Shown here: positions 1 through 7,477 of the stretch, in pieces
Position numbering within the stretch: position 1 is the stretch's first letter
Layout of the letters: each line of letters begins with the position of its first letter
DNA from: JBKHYJ01 sp046565505
GTDB lineage: Bacteria; Acidobacteriota; Blastocatellia; UBA7656
Assembly: GCA_046565505.1 (NCBI GenBank)
Contig: JBKHYJ010000018.1
Location: 1-56,705 of the forward strand
Direction: 5' to 3'
DNA length: 56,705 nt
The notes under the pieces: generated by a model
What the model was told of the DNA's origin: nothing
The model's input: the letters and a program-made list of their open reading frames with translations, nothing else
Databases searched by the model: none
Program-made: the position numbers and the translations under genes

Positions 1-26
1 GCGTAAAGGGTAAAACTCGGCTCACC

Positions 27-43
27 GTCGCTCTTGTGGCGAC
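27..43. other. short hairpin with TCTTGTG loop (copy 1)
   Basis: A 5-bp stem GTCGC/GCGAC encloses the loop TCTTGTG. A second hairpin at 54598-54614 has the same loop but a different, still perfectly paired stem (GCTGC/GCAGC), and both are followed by an ATAT-n-TGT-n-TGC stretch. The compensating stem changes suggest a structured RNA element. Its function is unknown. Confidence 0.4.
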
Positions 44-248
44 TCGATATATGTGTGCTAGTATCGGCACTAGGCATATACAGCATCCCCTTATGAACAA
101 GGTGGCTCTACATCAGGGATGATGCGACCCGCCAAGAAGCCCAAACCCCAACGGCCTCTGGCGGACCTTCAAAGCAGACCATGTATACTGCCAATTAACA
201 GAATTTGCAAGCATGATTACTGCTTACCCCATCAGGAGGTACAAGCTG

Positions 249-530
249 ATGGGCCAAAGTAAGCGGACTCAGCCGAAGAAATTAAGGTATAAACTTAAAG
301 CGATTAGGACTCATCTCGGCATTACTCAGGAGGAAATGGTTTTGCGGTTGAAGAAATTCGCGCCGGGAGAATTTATTGATTCCGGCTACGTCTCACGGTT
401 TGAAACCGGCAAGCGTGAGCCAACCTTGCCTGTATTACTGGCTTACTCGAAACTGACTGGCGTTTCTATCAACGCCTTAGTTGATGACGATATGGATTTA
501 CCCAACCGGCTACCAAAGCGGAAAGATTGA
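249..530 (+). CDS. XRE-family HTH transcriptional regulator
   Basis: A 93-residue protein with one Cro/C1-type helix-turn-helix over about residues 20-75: RTHLGITQEEM, then GYVSRFETGKREPTLPVLL and a closing SINALVDDD. That is the usual size of a single-domain XRE DNA-binding protein. I chose the ATG at 249 because AGGAGG lies at 234-239 with good spacing; an upstream in-frame ATG at 213 has no such site. It is the leftmost complete gene and lies inside the integrative element, so it probably controls element genes. The target is not visible. Confidence 0.85.
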   Translation: MGQSKRTQPKKLRYKLKAIRTHLGITQEEMVLRLKKFAPGEFIDSGYVSRFETGKREPTLPVLLAYSKLTGVSINALVDDDMDLPNRLPKRKD

Positions 531-619
531 GGCGGGATTTTAGGCGGGAATAAATCAGCGATAAATTATTCCATATTATGGGCTGGGCACTCCATCGCGG
601 GCCAATCAATGCGCGCCCC

Positions 620-850
620 TCACTTGCTATCAATCCTGTCTACTTTGTTTGTGGCTTTTTTCTTATCCCATTTATGCACATAGCAGAGCGGGCCGCGCGA
701 GCTTCCGTAGAACGCCCGCCCGCCACAGTCCACACAATCAAGCCTTAGCTGCTGAATCATTCGCGCGGCTGCGCTCCGCTTGCTTCTCATTGCTTTTACT
801 CCGGCCCGAAGTGAGGGCAAGGACGATCCCCGCCCCATCCCGTACATCAC
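620..850 (-). CDS. small Cys-rich hypothetical protein
   Basis: A 76-residue basic protein with two close metal-ligand pairs (CVDC and CYVH), which suggests a small zinc-binding fold. It starts at a GTG overlapping the stop codon of the upstream SWIM-protein gene, a sign of translational coupling; an ATG follows one codon later. It is the last gene of a minus-strand run from 2188 to 620. I do not recognise the family. The CxxC and CxxH spacing could be chance in so short a protein, though the coupling supports a real gene. Confidence 0.55.
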   Translation of the reverse strand: MMYGMGRGSSLPSLRAGVKAMRSKRSAAARMIQQLRLDCVDCGGRAFYGSSRGPLCYVHKWDKKKATNKVDRIDSK

Positions 851-1221
851 TGTGTTAGTCGCACGATTGTCGTATCGCGTTCAAGCTGGATGGCCCGCTT
901 GATCCCTCCCGGCACTACACTGTGAAAGCTTGCCGCTATCTGCTCGGCTTCGCCTTCACTAGTGGCTAGCTGTATGCGCCAGATCGTAAGCACTGCGCCA
1001 ACGAAGCAAGCCCATGTGTGTTTGCAGATCATGCGGCGGGTCATCGAATCCGGGCACGTGCAGCCGGTGGTTGGCTCCACAATGTAATGCGCGTCGCCTC
1101 GCTCGCTCCTGACAACATATGTGCCGTTCCCGATGTGCCGAACAAGGTTTGACTCATACACCCGCATGCCGCGCTCTATTCGGTCTGCCGTAACGCCTGA
1201 TGTTAAAGCTAAACTGTTCAT
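847..1221 (-). CDS. SWIM-type zinc finger protein
   Basis: A 124-residue protein with a SWIM signature at about residues 45-70: CTCPDSMTRRMICKHTWAC, matching CxCx(n)CxH. SWIM fingers bind DNA or proteins and occur in Swi2/Snf2 ATPases and some transposases. The N-terminal half resembles the usual SWIM lead-in of beta-strands (GNGTYVVRSE, HYIVEP). A GGAAGGGA ribosome site precedes the ATG. It belongs to a minus-strand gene run in the element. A SWIM finger also occurs in the transposase at 49151-50371, but the rest of the two proteins is unrelated. Its role is unknown; DNA binding is an inference. Confidence 0.8.
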   Translation of the reverse strand: MNSLALTSGVTADRIERGMRVYESNLVRHIGNGTYVVRSERGDAHYIVEPTTGCTCPDSMTRRMICKHTWACFVGAVLTIWRIQLATSEGEAEQIAASFHSVVPGGIKRAIQLERDTTIVRLTQ

Positions 1222-1270
1222 CTCGGTTCCCTTCCGCGCGTTGGTCTAGCAGCCGCGCCCCTGCCTAGCC

Positions 1271-1657
1271 TTAAAAGCTGTTCCTGAATGTGCGGTCGAA
1301 TTCCTGCACCCCGAACCCTTCATGGCAGTGCCGATGCTCGCTCGCCTCTTCGCGGCACTCGCCCCTAAAGCAATCAACCGGCCTGCCGCACGTTATACAT
1401 TCGTGTGAGTGCGGCCCGCTTATAGGCGTTCGCGCTGCCCGCTCTGCTTCTACTTTTCGGTTGCAGATGCCGCCATACTCCCTGGCTAGAGCCTGAGCCT
1501 CTTCCACTGTCAAATCATCAAGCGGCTTGCCGTATCGCTGTTGAGCAACTCGCGCCAGTTCTGTCGCATTGCATCCGGCGTATTCCGCATTGACTCTAAG
1601 CTGAGCAAGCCAGCTTGTTGTTCTTGCTAATTGCTGCTGTTGTTTTGCTGCGCTCAT
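1271..1657 (-). CDS. hypothetical protein with C-terminal zinc finger-like motif
   Basis: A 128-residue protein. The N-terminal half is helical and mobile-element-like (TELARVAQQRYGKPLDD, then VEEAQALAREYG). The C-terminal part has clustered Cys/His (CITC, CFRGEC, HRHC) that could bind zinc. AGGAGA six bases before the ATG supports the start. It is the third gene of the minus-strand operon. I do not recognise the family and assign no function. Confidence 0.65.
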   Translation of the reverse strand: MSAAKQQQQLARTTSWLAQLRVNAEYAGCNATELARVAQQRYGKPLDDLTVEEAQALAREYGGICNRKVEAERAARTPISGPHSHECITCGRPVDCFRGECREEASEHRHCHEGFGVQEFDRTFRNSF

Positions 1658-1712
1658 TGTCTTCTCCTGTAAGTGAATGGGAGGGGCAAGGCTTACTCCC
1701 TGCCCGGTCTGA

Positions 1713-1937
1713 TTAGTTGACCATCTTGCGGCCCATAACCCACTTCATGAAATTCGCCGTGATGTGTCTGTGCGAGCCATCGTTGATGACAGCGTTCGGA
1801 TAACGAATCGCTATTGACTCAATCGCTGCCCAGAATCCGTCTGAGCATTCTTCTTTAGTGAACTTGTGGCGGCGCGGATCGGGGCCGGGTTTGAATCGGC
1901 CCCTGTTCGGTGTGAGCGTCTTAGCAGCGGCGCTCAT
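1713..1937 (-). CDS. small conserved hypothetical (GRFKPGPDPRRHKFT family)
   Basis: A 74-residue basic protein whose N-terminus, NRGRFKPGPDPRRHKFTKEE, resembles short proteins I associate with phages and integrative elements. The rest (ESIAIRYPNAV, NFMKWVMGRK) looks like a compact helical fold. Its ATG overlaps the upstream stop codon as ATGA, so it is probably translationally coupled to the 84-residue gene before it. Function is unknown; nucleic-acid binding is plausible from the basic charge only. Confidence 0.65.
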   Translation of the reverse strand: MSAAAKTLTPNRGRFKPGPDPRRHKFTKEECSDGFWAAIESIAIRYPNAVINDGSHRHITANFMKWVMGRKMVN

Positions 1938-2188
1938 ATCTCTATTCCTTGATAGCGCCCGTTAGACTTCGGCTCCGGCTTGTGATGCACTTTGCCGTCT
2001 GCCGTAGCTATGAAGTTTTCAGACTCATTGACCACGGCGGATTCGAGCGAGGCTGACCATTCCGAGTAGCCTTCAAACTCTGCCGCATCTTCGGCCATCA
2101 GGGTCATAACTTCGTCGTATTCGCCCTCGCTTACTGAGTAGGTTTCTTCGGAGTAGACATTGGAAAGAAAATTATTTAAGCTTGTCAT
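1934..2188 (-). CDS. small acidic hypothetical protein
   Basis: An 84-residue strongly acidic protein (runs such as SEETYSVSEGEYDEV) and the first gene of the minus-strand operon. AAAGGA lies nine bases before the ATG. It overlaps the next gene by four bases. No family is recognised. Its acidity and position directly behind the switch promoter at 2417-2445 would fit an anti-repressor or DNA-mimic role, but that is speculation. Confidence 0.6.
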   Translation of the reverse strand: MTSLNNFLSNVYSEETYSVSEGEYDEVMTLMAEDAAEFEGYSEWSASLESAVVNESENFIATADGKVHHKPEPKSNGRYQGIEI

Positions 2189-2228
2189 TGTTTGATCCTT
2201 TCGAGCCGTTCGTAGCGGCTTGGAAATT

Positions 2229-2261
2229 AAAGGGCTGAGCGTTACCAGCGTTCGGCCCTTT
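2229..2261. other. hairpin in operon leader
   Basis: AAAGGGC and GCCCTTT form a 7-bp stem around a partly paired interior. On the plus strand it is followed by a T-rich tract; on the minus strand it sits in the leader between the promoter and the 2188 start codon. It could be a weak terminator or an attenuator. Confidence 0.35.
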
Positions 2262-2416
2262 GCCTTTTATTTAACTTCGTTATGATTGCGACTTGTCGGC
2301 GGGTTAGCATCCTCGCTCATCTCCGCTTTGCGCTTGTCTCAGACTCCCTCAATATCCTTTCATCTCCGGTCTGCCTGATTCGCGCTTCGTTTTCAAACAA
2401 CCATCTGACAAGAGAT

Positions 2417-2497
2417 ATATTACTATGATTCTAGTAGTAAGTCAAGAAAAATCATACTAGAAAAGTAGTAGACAAATAGAAAAACATAGACTATACT
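2417..2497. promoter_or_regulatory. divergent promoters with shared operator
   Basis: Minus strand: TTGACT (2445-2440), 17-bp spacer, TAATAT (2422-2417), reading into the 2188-620 operon. Plus strand: TAGACA (2469-2474), 17-bp spacer, TATACT (2492-2497), reading into the HTH gene at 2526. Between and across them lies an inverted repeat, TTCTAGTA (2429-2436) and TACTAGAA (2455-2462), plus a GTAGTA-type direct repeat. This is a typical lysogeny-style switch layout, and the HTH protein at 2526 is the obvious candidate to bind it. Confidence 0.7.
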
Positions 2498-2525
2498 GGC
2501 CTTAGATCAAAAGAGGTTTACCATT

Positions 2526-2882
2526 ATGATAGCAGTAACAGTAAAACCAGTAAGCGGCAAAGATGCTAGAAGGTTGGCACAGCAGGCGGATTCTGCTACT
2601 TTTGCAGGCGATATGACATTACGGCTGATCGTGCGCGAAGTAGCAGAAAGGGAAGGCATTACTAATCCCTATGAGTTATCTAAGAGAGCACGCTTGCCTT
2701 ATGAGACTTGCCGCGCACTCTGGAATGAGAACAGTAATATGATTGCTCTGAAAACTCTTGAGCGGCTTTGTACGATCCTGAAAGTTCGCCCATCTCAACT
2801 AATTGAGTATGAGCCTGAAGTATTGCCGCCTGTAGAAGAGACAAAGCCAAAAGCCAAGCGCAGTAAATCGCGGAAGGCGTGA
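2526..2882 (+). CDS. XRE-family HTH regulator (Cro/C1-like)
   Basis: A 118-residue protein. Residues about 35-95 form an HTH of the short Cro-like type: LIVREVAEREGI, then PYELSKRARLPYETCRALW, then LKTLERLCTILKVRPSQLI. The C-terminus is a Lys/Pro-rich tail. A near-consensus promoter lies at 2469-2497 and AGAGGT precedes the ATG. It is divergently transcribed from a minus-strand operon across an inverted-repeat operator, which suggests that it represses both directions. The regulatory role is inferred from layout. Confidence 0.85.
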   Translation: MIAVTVKPVSGKDARRLAQQADSATFAGDMTLRLIVREVAEREGITNPYELSKRARLPYETCRALWNENSNMIALKTLERLCTILKVRPSQLIEYEPEVLPPVEETKPKAKRSKSRKA

Positions 2883-2945
2883 TCATGCTGCTTCCATGAA
2901 TCGAAGCAGGCGCGGGCGGCTGTAGTGACTGGGTAGAGTGATGCT

Positions 2946-3191
2946 GTGATAACCGGCCTTCCAGACTATCGCCCTCCGATTGAACAGGGCTTGCGCTGTG
3001 TGTGCGGGCAAAGGTTTGTTGTTTACCTGGGTGCTCCATTCCCTTTCAATGATGCCGCATTTGAAGCAGCGCGCGAGCGGGCAGAGCAGATGGGCGCTCG
3101 ATTTATTGATGCGCGGTCAACGCCCTGGCTTATCTGCTCTTGTGGCGAGGTGCTGGTGTTTGTCGAAGATGCGGCGGCTGGTGTAATGTAG
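2946..3191 (+). CDS. hypothetical protein with two CxCG motifs
   Basis: An 81-residue protein starting at GTG. Two C-x-C-G motifs (LRCVCGQRF near residue 17 and LICSCGEVLVF near residue 62) would make a plausible split zinc ribbon. The ribosome site is weak. It ends only a few bases before the attC half site at 3195-3218, so it could be the cargo of an earlier, damaged cassette, or simply a neighbour. No family is recognised. Confidence 0.55.
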   Translation: MITGLPDYRPPIEQGLRCVCGQRFVVYLGAPFPFNDAAFEAARERAEQMGARFIDARSTPWLICSCGEVLVFVEDAAAGVM

Positions 3192-3194
3192 AGC

Positions 3195-3218
3195 GCCCGC
3201 TGATGCGAGGCGTTAGGT
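3195..3218. repeat. attC half site (3' half), left end of cassette A
   Basis: The segment CCCGCTGATGCGAGGC followed by GTTAGGT matches the 3' half (L'/R') of the attC site at 4686-4777, which also ends CCGCTGATGCGAGGC-GTT. GTTAGGT fits the GTTRRRY core. The following bases, GTTAGGTCGC, are exactly complementary to GCGACCTAAC at 4683-4692, as expected of the two ends of one gene cassette. No matching 5' half is found upstream, so this site is a remnant. Confidence 0.75.
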
Positions 3219-3256
3219 CGCTCTAAACGCCTGCACCCCGTGCAGTGAGATTTACT

Positions 3257-4639
3257 ATGATCAATTCTTTAAGAAGATTGGTAAAGAGGCGAGCAAATAT
3301 ACTATTGAGTCTTAGTAGTATATTGATTCTCGCGGTTTTGCTTTTCTTCGTTCTGTGGAAAATCCCTCAGTGGCAAGGTGAATCTTATCGAACTCGCTTA
3401 ACTGCTGCCGGATTGAGCGATTTAGAGCCGAAAGAACGTGTTCAGATCGAAAAGGAGCTTATTGTTAATGAAAACACCGCGAGAACAACTCTGGCACAGA
3501 TTTTAGGTGGATCAGTTTTACTAGCTGGACTTTACTTCACTTGGCGAAATGTGAAGATCGCAGACGAAGGAAAAATTACTGAAAGATTTGGTAAAGCGAT
3601 TGAATTTCTAGGAAGCGAAAAATTGGATATTCGGCTCGGAGGTATCTATGCGCTGGAACGGATTGCTAGAGACTCACAGAAAGACCATTGGACGATTATG
3701 GAAATCCTGACTGCCTATACACGTGAGCACTCTAAGACCGAGAATATTGCCAACACGAAGATTTTGCCGACTGATATTCAAGCAGTTTTGACTGTGATTG
3801 GTCGTCGGAAGTGGCACAACCGAGAATTATCAGGTCAAAGAATAGATTTATCGGGAGCTAACCTTGCTGGGCTAGACCTCAGAAATTTGATTTTAAGTAG
3901 AGCTAACTTAGATGGAGCAGACCTTAGTGCTGCTGATCTTCGAGGAACGGATTTAAGTGGGGCTTACCTCGCAGGTGCGAACTTAGTTATGTCCGATCTA
4001 CGCAAAGCCAAATTCCTTGATACAAATCTTCAGAAGGCGGATCTGCGCTTCGCAAATCTGGAGGCAACAAAACTTAGCCATGTTGATTTGAGAGAGGCGG
4101 ACTTAAGCGGAGCAAACTGCAAGTATTCAGATTTTAGCGGGGCAAACCTAGCTATGACATCTTTCAGCATTGCACATCAAAGCATCAAAGGTTTTCGAGG
4201 ATTGAACCTAACCCCTAGGAACCTAAAGACAGTTTCTTTCAGCAAAGTACATTTCAGTGTTGCTGACTTAGCCAAAATAGATAAGACTAAAGAAAACATA
4301 ACTATAGCTACATTTGATTTCACAGAAGTAAGGAAAGCAATTATAAACAAAGAACAATCTATACCTGCTATCGCCTGCCCGGCGAATCTTACAGGTACAG
4401 ATTTTACTGGAGCTAGCCTTTATAGATCAGATTTGCGTGGTGCCATTTTAATATTCGCCAATTTCCAGAATGCAGATATACGAGAGGCAATGGTAACGGT
4501 AGCAAATTTTGAACGCGCAAACCTAGCTGGAGCAAAATTATTCAAAACAGATTTCACAGAAACCGCAGGCCTTACTAGAGAACAAATCGCGAAAGCCGAT
4601 GCAACTCTTGCAATACTACCCCCGAATCTGAAAGTGTGA
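3257..4639 (+). CDS. membrane-anchored pentapeptide-repeat protein (cassette A cargo)
   Basis: A 460-residue protein. The N-terminus has one or two membrane segments (about residues 15-40, ILLSLSSILILAVLLFFVLW, and a second near 85-105). A conserved linker follows (KAIEFLGSEKLDIRLGGIYALERI type), commonly found before bacterial pentapeptide repeats. Then come two blocks of A(D/N)LxX repeats, about residues 195-300 and 375-435, which fold as a right-handed quadrilateral beta-helix; the region between is degenerate. I prefer the ATG at 3257 to the GTG at 3245, though neither has a strong ribosome site. Low GC and flanking attC cores mark it as cassette cargo. Function is unknown; some pentapeptide proteins protect gyrase, but membrane-anchored forms like this one are not known to. 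Confidence 0.88.
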   Translation: MINSLRRLVKRRANILLSLSSILILAVLLFFVLWKIPQWQGESYRTRLTAAGLSDLEPKERVQIEKELIVNENTARTTLAQILGGSVLLAGLYFTWRNVKIADEGKITERFGKAIEFLGSEKLDIRLGGIYALERIARDSQKDHWTIMEILTAYTREHSKTENIANTKILPTDIQAVLTVIGRRKWHNRELSGQRIDLSGANLAGLDLRNLILSRANLDGADLSAADLRGTDLSGAYLAGANLVMSDLRKAKFLDTNLQKADLRFANLEATKLSHVDLREADLSGANCKYSDFSGANLAMTSFSIAHQSIKGFRGLNLTPRNLKTVSFSKVHFSVADLAKIDKTKENITIATFDFTEVRKAIINKEQSIPAIACPANLTGTDFTGASLYRSDLRGAILIFANFQNADIREAMVTVANFERANLAGAKLFKTDFTETAGLTREQIAKADATLAILPPNLKV

Positions 4640-4685
4640 AACTGAATGAAGAGTTCTTATGACAATTCAGTTTTGCAAAGCTGCG

Positions 4686-4777
4686 ACCTAACAAGCGCAT
4701 GCAACGGAGGCCGCGACGCGAGTCTCTTATCGTTCCTTGAATGCTCATCGCGGCCCCGCTGATGCGAGGCGTTCGGC
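4686..4777 (+). repeat. attC recombination site (complete)
   Basis: R'' ACCTAAC (4686-4692) and R' GTTCGGC (4771-4777) bound a 92-bp imperfect inverted repeat. The arms AACAAGCGCATGC..GGAGGCCGCGA and TCGCGGCCCC..TGATGCGAGGCGTT pair with the short extrahelical offsets typical of attC. R'' does not match R' exactly because R' bases 2-7 come from the next cassette, as expected in an integrated array. Confidence 0.82.
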
Positions 4778-4808
4778 GCTTACATTTGAATTAAAAAGGA
4801 GAATGTAT

Positions 4809-5345
4809 ATGAGTAGTTTCAATAGTCAGATTCCAGAGGCACTTGAACACTACAATCGAGCAAGTCGATTACGCAGGCAAGATGATTTTGATGGGGCTGT
4901 CGCAGAACTTGATTCTTGCCTTTGTGCAAGCCCGATTCCACCGCTAGAAATGTTAGCCTGGTTTAACTTAGGAGAAGTCATCTTCCTAAATTTTGATTTC
5001 GGGAATAGGCCTAGCAATACTGTACCTGATGAAGAGTATTACTGGAGTCTTAGAGCAGCCGAAGCTATTCGGAAATCTATTGAAGTATATGAAAAGACTT
5101 TATCAAAGCCTATCTGGGAAAATGATAATATAGCGATCAGATGTCATGAGCCTTATCAACGCGCAAGGATGCTAAGTCAGTTTTTTAGCTCTTACGGGCC
5201 TTATGTGAAGAATAGAGATGGAGAATTTAAGTTTAGACCCCACGTTGTTTTCTACAATGTCAAATTGCAACCTCTACGTTGTTTAACAGAATATGAGGAT
5301 AGAATGAGGACCGTAGCAAGGCAGGAATTTGGAAAGCAGCGATAA
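4809..5345 (+). CDS. TPR-like hypothetical protein (cassette B cargo)
   Basis: A 178-residue soluble protein. The N-terminal 60 residues look like one or two tetratricopeptide helices pairs (PEALEHYNRASRLRRQDD, GAVAELDSCL, LAWFNLGEVIF). The rest is unfamiliar and ends in a basic segment. AAAGGAG at 4795-4801 supports the ATG at 4809 over the nearer ATG at 4803. It sits between the complete attC and a truncated attC and so is the cargo of cassette B. It is AT-rich relative to its neighbours. No function is assigned. Confidence 0.78.
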   Translation: MSSFNSQIPEALEHYNRASRLRRQDDFDGAVAELDSCLCASPIPPLEMLAWFNLGEVIFLNFDFGNRPSNTVPDEEYYWSLRAAEAIRKSIEVYEKTLSKPIWENDNIAIRCHEPYQRARMLSQFFSSYGPYVKNRDGEFKFRPHVVFYNVKLQPLRCLTEYEDRMRTVARQEFGKQR

Positions 5346-5375
5346 GTTGCCATTGCTGGATAGTAAGCGAACCGC

Positions 5376-5415
5376 GCCGAACAAGCGCATGCACCGGAGG
5401 CCGCGAAGCAACCAA
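5376..5415 (+). repeat. attC half site (5' half) of cassette B
   Basis: R'' GCCGAAC (5376-5382) followed by AAGCGCATGCACCGGAGGCC repeats the 5' arm of the complete attC. GCGCCGAAC here is complementary to GTTCGGCGC at the start of cassette B. No convincing 3' arm is found in the next 160 bases, so the array is truncated here; 5416-5576 holds no gene. Confidence 0.72.
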
Positions 5416-5576
5416 TAACTCATTTCCAAGCGTGATAAACTCTAACCCTAGCTTCTGCACAAAAACGCTAACGTGATGATTACGCGAGTGAGGCTAATTT
5501 TTTGCTCATATATATTCATGTTATGAATATGTAGTTGTGCTATAATTCACGTCTATAATGTACTGGATGCAATAGA

Positions 5577-5999
5577 ATGCAAGACAATGCAACACTTTCA
5601 GCCGATCTAGACGGCAAATTAACACCCATTCAAGAGCGGGCCATAGTCGCCTTGCTCTCTCAGACCAACACCAGAACAGCCGCTAAAGCCATTGGAGTTG
5701 ATGAAGCTACGCTCTGGCGATGGTTACAGGATAAGGACTTTCATAAGCGATATATGGACCTGCGGCGCGAGTGTGTGAGTCAGTCAATCGCTCGATTGCA
5801 ACAGGCATCAACGGAAGCAGTCAACACCTTGCGCTCGATTGCCAAAGATAAAAAAGAGCCCGCATCGGCGCGGGTGAGCGCGGCTAAAGCAATCATTGAA
5901 TATTCACTGAAGGCTGTAGAGATAGAAGACCTAGCGCATAGGGTTGAAGAATTAGAATCTGTGATGGCGGCAACTGCCAAGCCTCAAGCAACGAAGTAA
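5577..5999 (+). CDS. small terminase subunit-like HTH protein (phBC6A51 type)
   Basis: A 140-residue protein. The N-terminal HTH (LTPIQERAIVALLSQTNTRT, then AKAIGVDEATLWRWLQD, about residues 15-60) is the domain seen in small terminase subunits and in the phBC6A51-type proteins of phages and integrative elements. A helical middle (about 70-115) and a short C-terminal coiled coil follow. It opens a same-strand run of four conserved hypotheticals ending at 8140. No large terminase is nearby, so a regulatory or element-specific DNA-binding role is as likely as packaging. Confidence 0.82.
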   Translation: MQDNATLSADLDGKLTPIQERAIVALLSQTNTRTAAKAIGVDEATLWRWLQDKDFHKRYMDLRRECVSQSIARLQQASTEAVNTLRSIAKDKKEPASARVSAAKAIIEYSLKAVEIEDLAHRVEELESVMAATAKPQATK

Positions 6000-6011
6000 A
6001 GGCAGATAGCT

Positions 6012-6527
6012 ATGGGATTAAGCACTAGGATTCAAAAGCTAGAAGTGGTGGCCGCTCCCATTAAAGCAGAGCAAGCTAGAAAGCGCGAAAATGCCGAGTT
6101 TCGCGAGTTGATATTCAGGGAGCGGAAAGACTTTATTGAAGAGATGCTCACACCTTACAGGTATGTTCTTGGTGACGATTTGAACGAAGAGGAAACAACA
6201 AAAGACATAATAGAAATAGACCTTTTATTTCATGAAGAGGCGGCGGATCGCTTCGGCATTGATGAGAACCGCGTCTACAAAGCCACCCCTGAACAATTGA
6301 ATGAAGTCAGCCGCGAAGTGATCTTGCGGTTTGACCGCCATATCTCCGGCAACTATCAAACTGTCGAGAAGTTTGACAAAGAACAAGAGCAATGGAAACA
6401 GGCAAGGGCAGACATGGAGGCTGGCGTAGATTCTACCGAGTCAGAGGCAGCCGAATACATAAGGCAGCTATTCAGGCGTTACCCTAGAAAGCCTAACGCG
6501 GAGCGGTTTTATGACATATGGGATTAG
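6012..6527 (+). CDS. helical hypothetical protein of phage-like module
   Basis: A 171-residue, highly charged, mostly helical protein, with an N-terminal coiled coil (STRIQKLEVV) and a C-terminal RQLFRRYPRKP. It starts 12 bp after the terminase-like gene and appears co-transcribed with it. A protein of this size beginning with a short coiled coil often follows phBC6A51-type HTH genes, where it may be a scaffold or structural partner; that association is from memory. No catalytic motif is visible. Confidence 0.72.
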   Translation: MGLSTRIQKLEVVAAPIKAEQARKRENAEFRELIFRERKDFIEEMLTPYRYVLGDDLNEEETTKDIIEIDLLFHEEAADRFGIDENRVYKATPEQLNEVSREVILRFDRHISGNYQTVEKFDKEQEQWKQARADMEAGVDSTESEAAEYIRQLFRRYPRKPNAERFYDIWD

Positions 6528-6608
6528 CGCATAGCGCCCTAAGACTTGACGGATTCTTGAAACTGAGCGGGGCAAGCAAAAAAATGTAGCACAACGGCAG
6601 GGATAGAA

Positions 6609-6911
6609 ATGGGCATAGAGCAAAGGCGGAATGGCAATCTCTACTACTACAAAAAGAAGCGCGTAGGTGGCAGGGTCGTGTCTGAGTATGTTGGAGGCGG
6701 CCAGATCGTTCCTATCCTTCAGCATATCAGGGGAAGGGACCGGGCCGAGAAAGAAGCCGAGCGTGAGCGCCAGAGAATAGAGCGAATGAGCATGGCTGAA
6801 ATCGACAAACAGATTGACGACTTCAGCCGGATGGTTGACACGCTGATGGAAGCCGAGTTGATTTCAATGGGCTTTCACCAGCACAAAAGACAGTGGAGGC
6901 GCAGACGTTAA
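6609..6911 (+). CDS. conserved hypothetical, NGNLYYYKKKR family
   Basis: A 100-residue basic protein beginning MGIEQRRNGNLYYYKKKR followed by VGGRVVSEYVGGG. This N-terminus is a recognisable signature of small proteins in many environmental genomes and is reminiscent of a short beta-hairpin domain. The C-terminal half is a charged coiled coil ending in an Arg tract. Its stop codon overlaps the next ATG (TAATG). Function is unknown. Confidence 0.75.
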   Translation: MGIEQRRNGNLYYYKKKRVGGRVVSEYVGGGQIVPILQHIRGRDRAEKEAERERQRIERMSMAEIDKQIDDFSRMVDTLMEAELISMGFHQHKRQWRRRR

Positions 6912-7474
6912 TGGAACCCGATATTAAGACTTTCAGCCGCACTCTAATCGGACTGACGATTGAGGCCAATAACGACCTTATGAAGTGTGACGCACTTCAA
7001 GCTTACCTGGATGAGAACGCCCACCTGTTAGAGCGGACACATCACAGCTTGGAGCATGGCATATCAAGAAGTATCTGTAACAACATGGGCGGCGCTGGCA
7101 AGCGGGATGATTTGAAGGGGCTAGGCTCACCCATGATAGTTCACAGGGAATATAAGAACGTCCTAGCTGGCTTCATCGGAGAAGACGAGCCTAGCATGAT
7201 GATAAGACTACTGGCGCAGCGAGCGGCGGTGTGCTGGCTTCGCGTGCAAGAAGCCGAGATGGATCATACGAGGCTCCATGAGAGAACATCCATGCCGTAT
7301 CGAGAGATGGAATGGGCGGAGAAGCAACTGACGATGTCGCAGAATCGTTTCTTGAAAGCCTGTGACGCGCTGGCAAAGATGCGAGCTATGGAGGCGATGA
7401 CAGAGGCAATCAAAGAGAAGCAGGGCAGCCGGGCAAAGCCGCGCCTTGCGCTCGCTCAAGCGAAAGGGGCATAG
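6911..7474 (+). CDS. helical hypothetical protein, paralogue of next gene
   Basis: A 187-residue helical protein. The C-terminal half has a motif series shared with the following gene: LLAQRAAVCWLRV, then SMPYREMEWAEKQLTMSQNR, FLKACDALAKMR. The ATG at 6911 overlaps the upstream stop and has GGAGGCG before it; an in-frame GTG at 6893 is less likely. The family co-occurs with the terminase-like and NGNLYYYKKKR genes. No enzymatic motif is visible. Confidence 0.72.
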   Translation: MEPDIKTFSRTLIGLTIEANNDLMKCDALQAYLDENAHLLERTHHSLEHGISRSICNNMGGAGKRDDLKGLGSPMIVHREYKNVLAGFIGEDEPSMMIRLLAQRAAVCWLRVQEAEMDHTRLHERTSMPYREMEWAEKQLTMSQNRFLKACDALAKMRAMEAMTEAIKEKQGSRAKPRLALAQAKGA

Positions 7475-7477
7475 CCT

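Larger units (their letters stand above)
3195..5415 (+). mobile_element. integron gene-cassette array remnant (two cassettes, no integrase)
   Basis: Two consecutive cassettes are defined by attC cores. Cassette A runs from TTAGGT (3213) to the G at 4771 and carries a pentapeptide-repeat protein. Cassette B runs from TTCGGC (4772) to a truncated attC at 5376-5415 and carries a TPR-like protein. In each cassette the first bases are complementary to its own R'' box (GTTAGGTCGC with GCGACCTAAC; GTTCGGCGC with GCGCCGAAC), the expected footprint of IntI-mediated circularisation and insertion. No intI gene is in the window, so this is a CALIN-type cluster (attC sites lacking an integrase). Confidence 0.75.
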
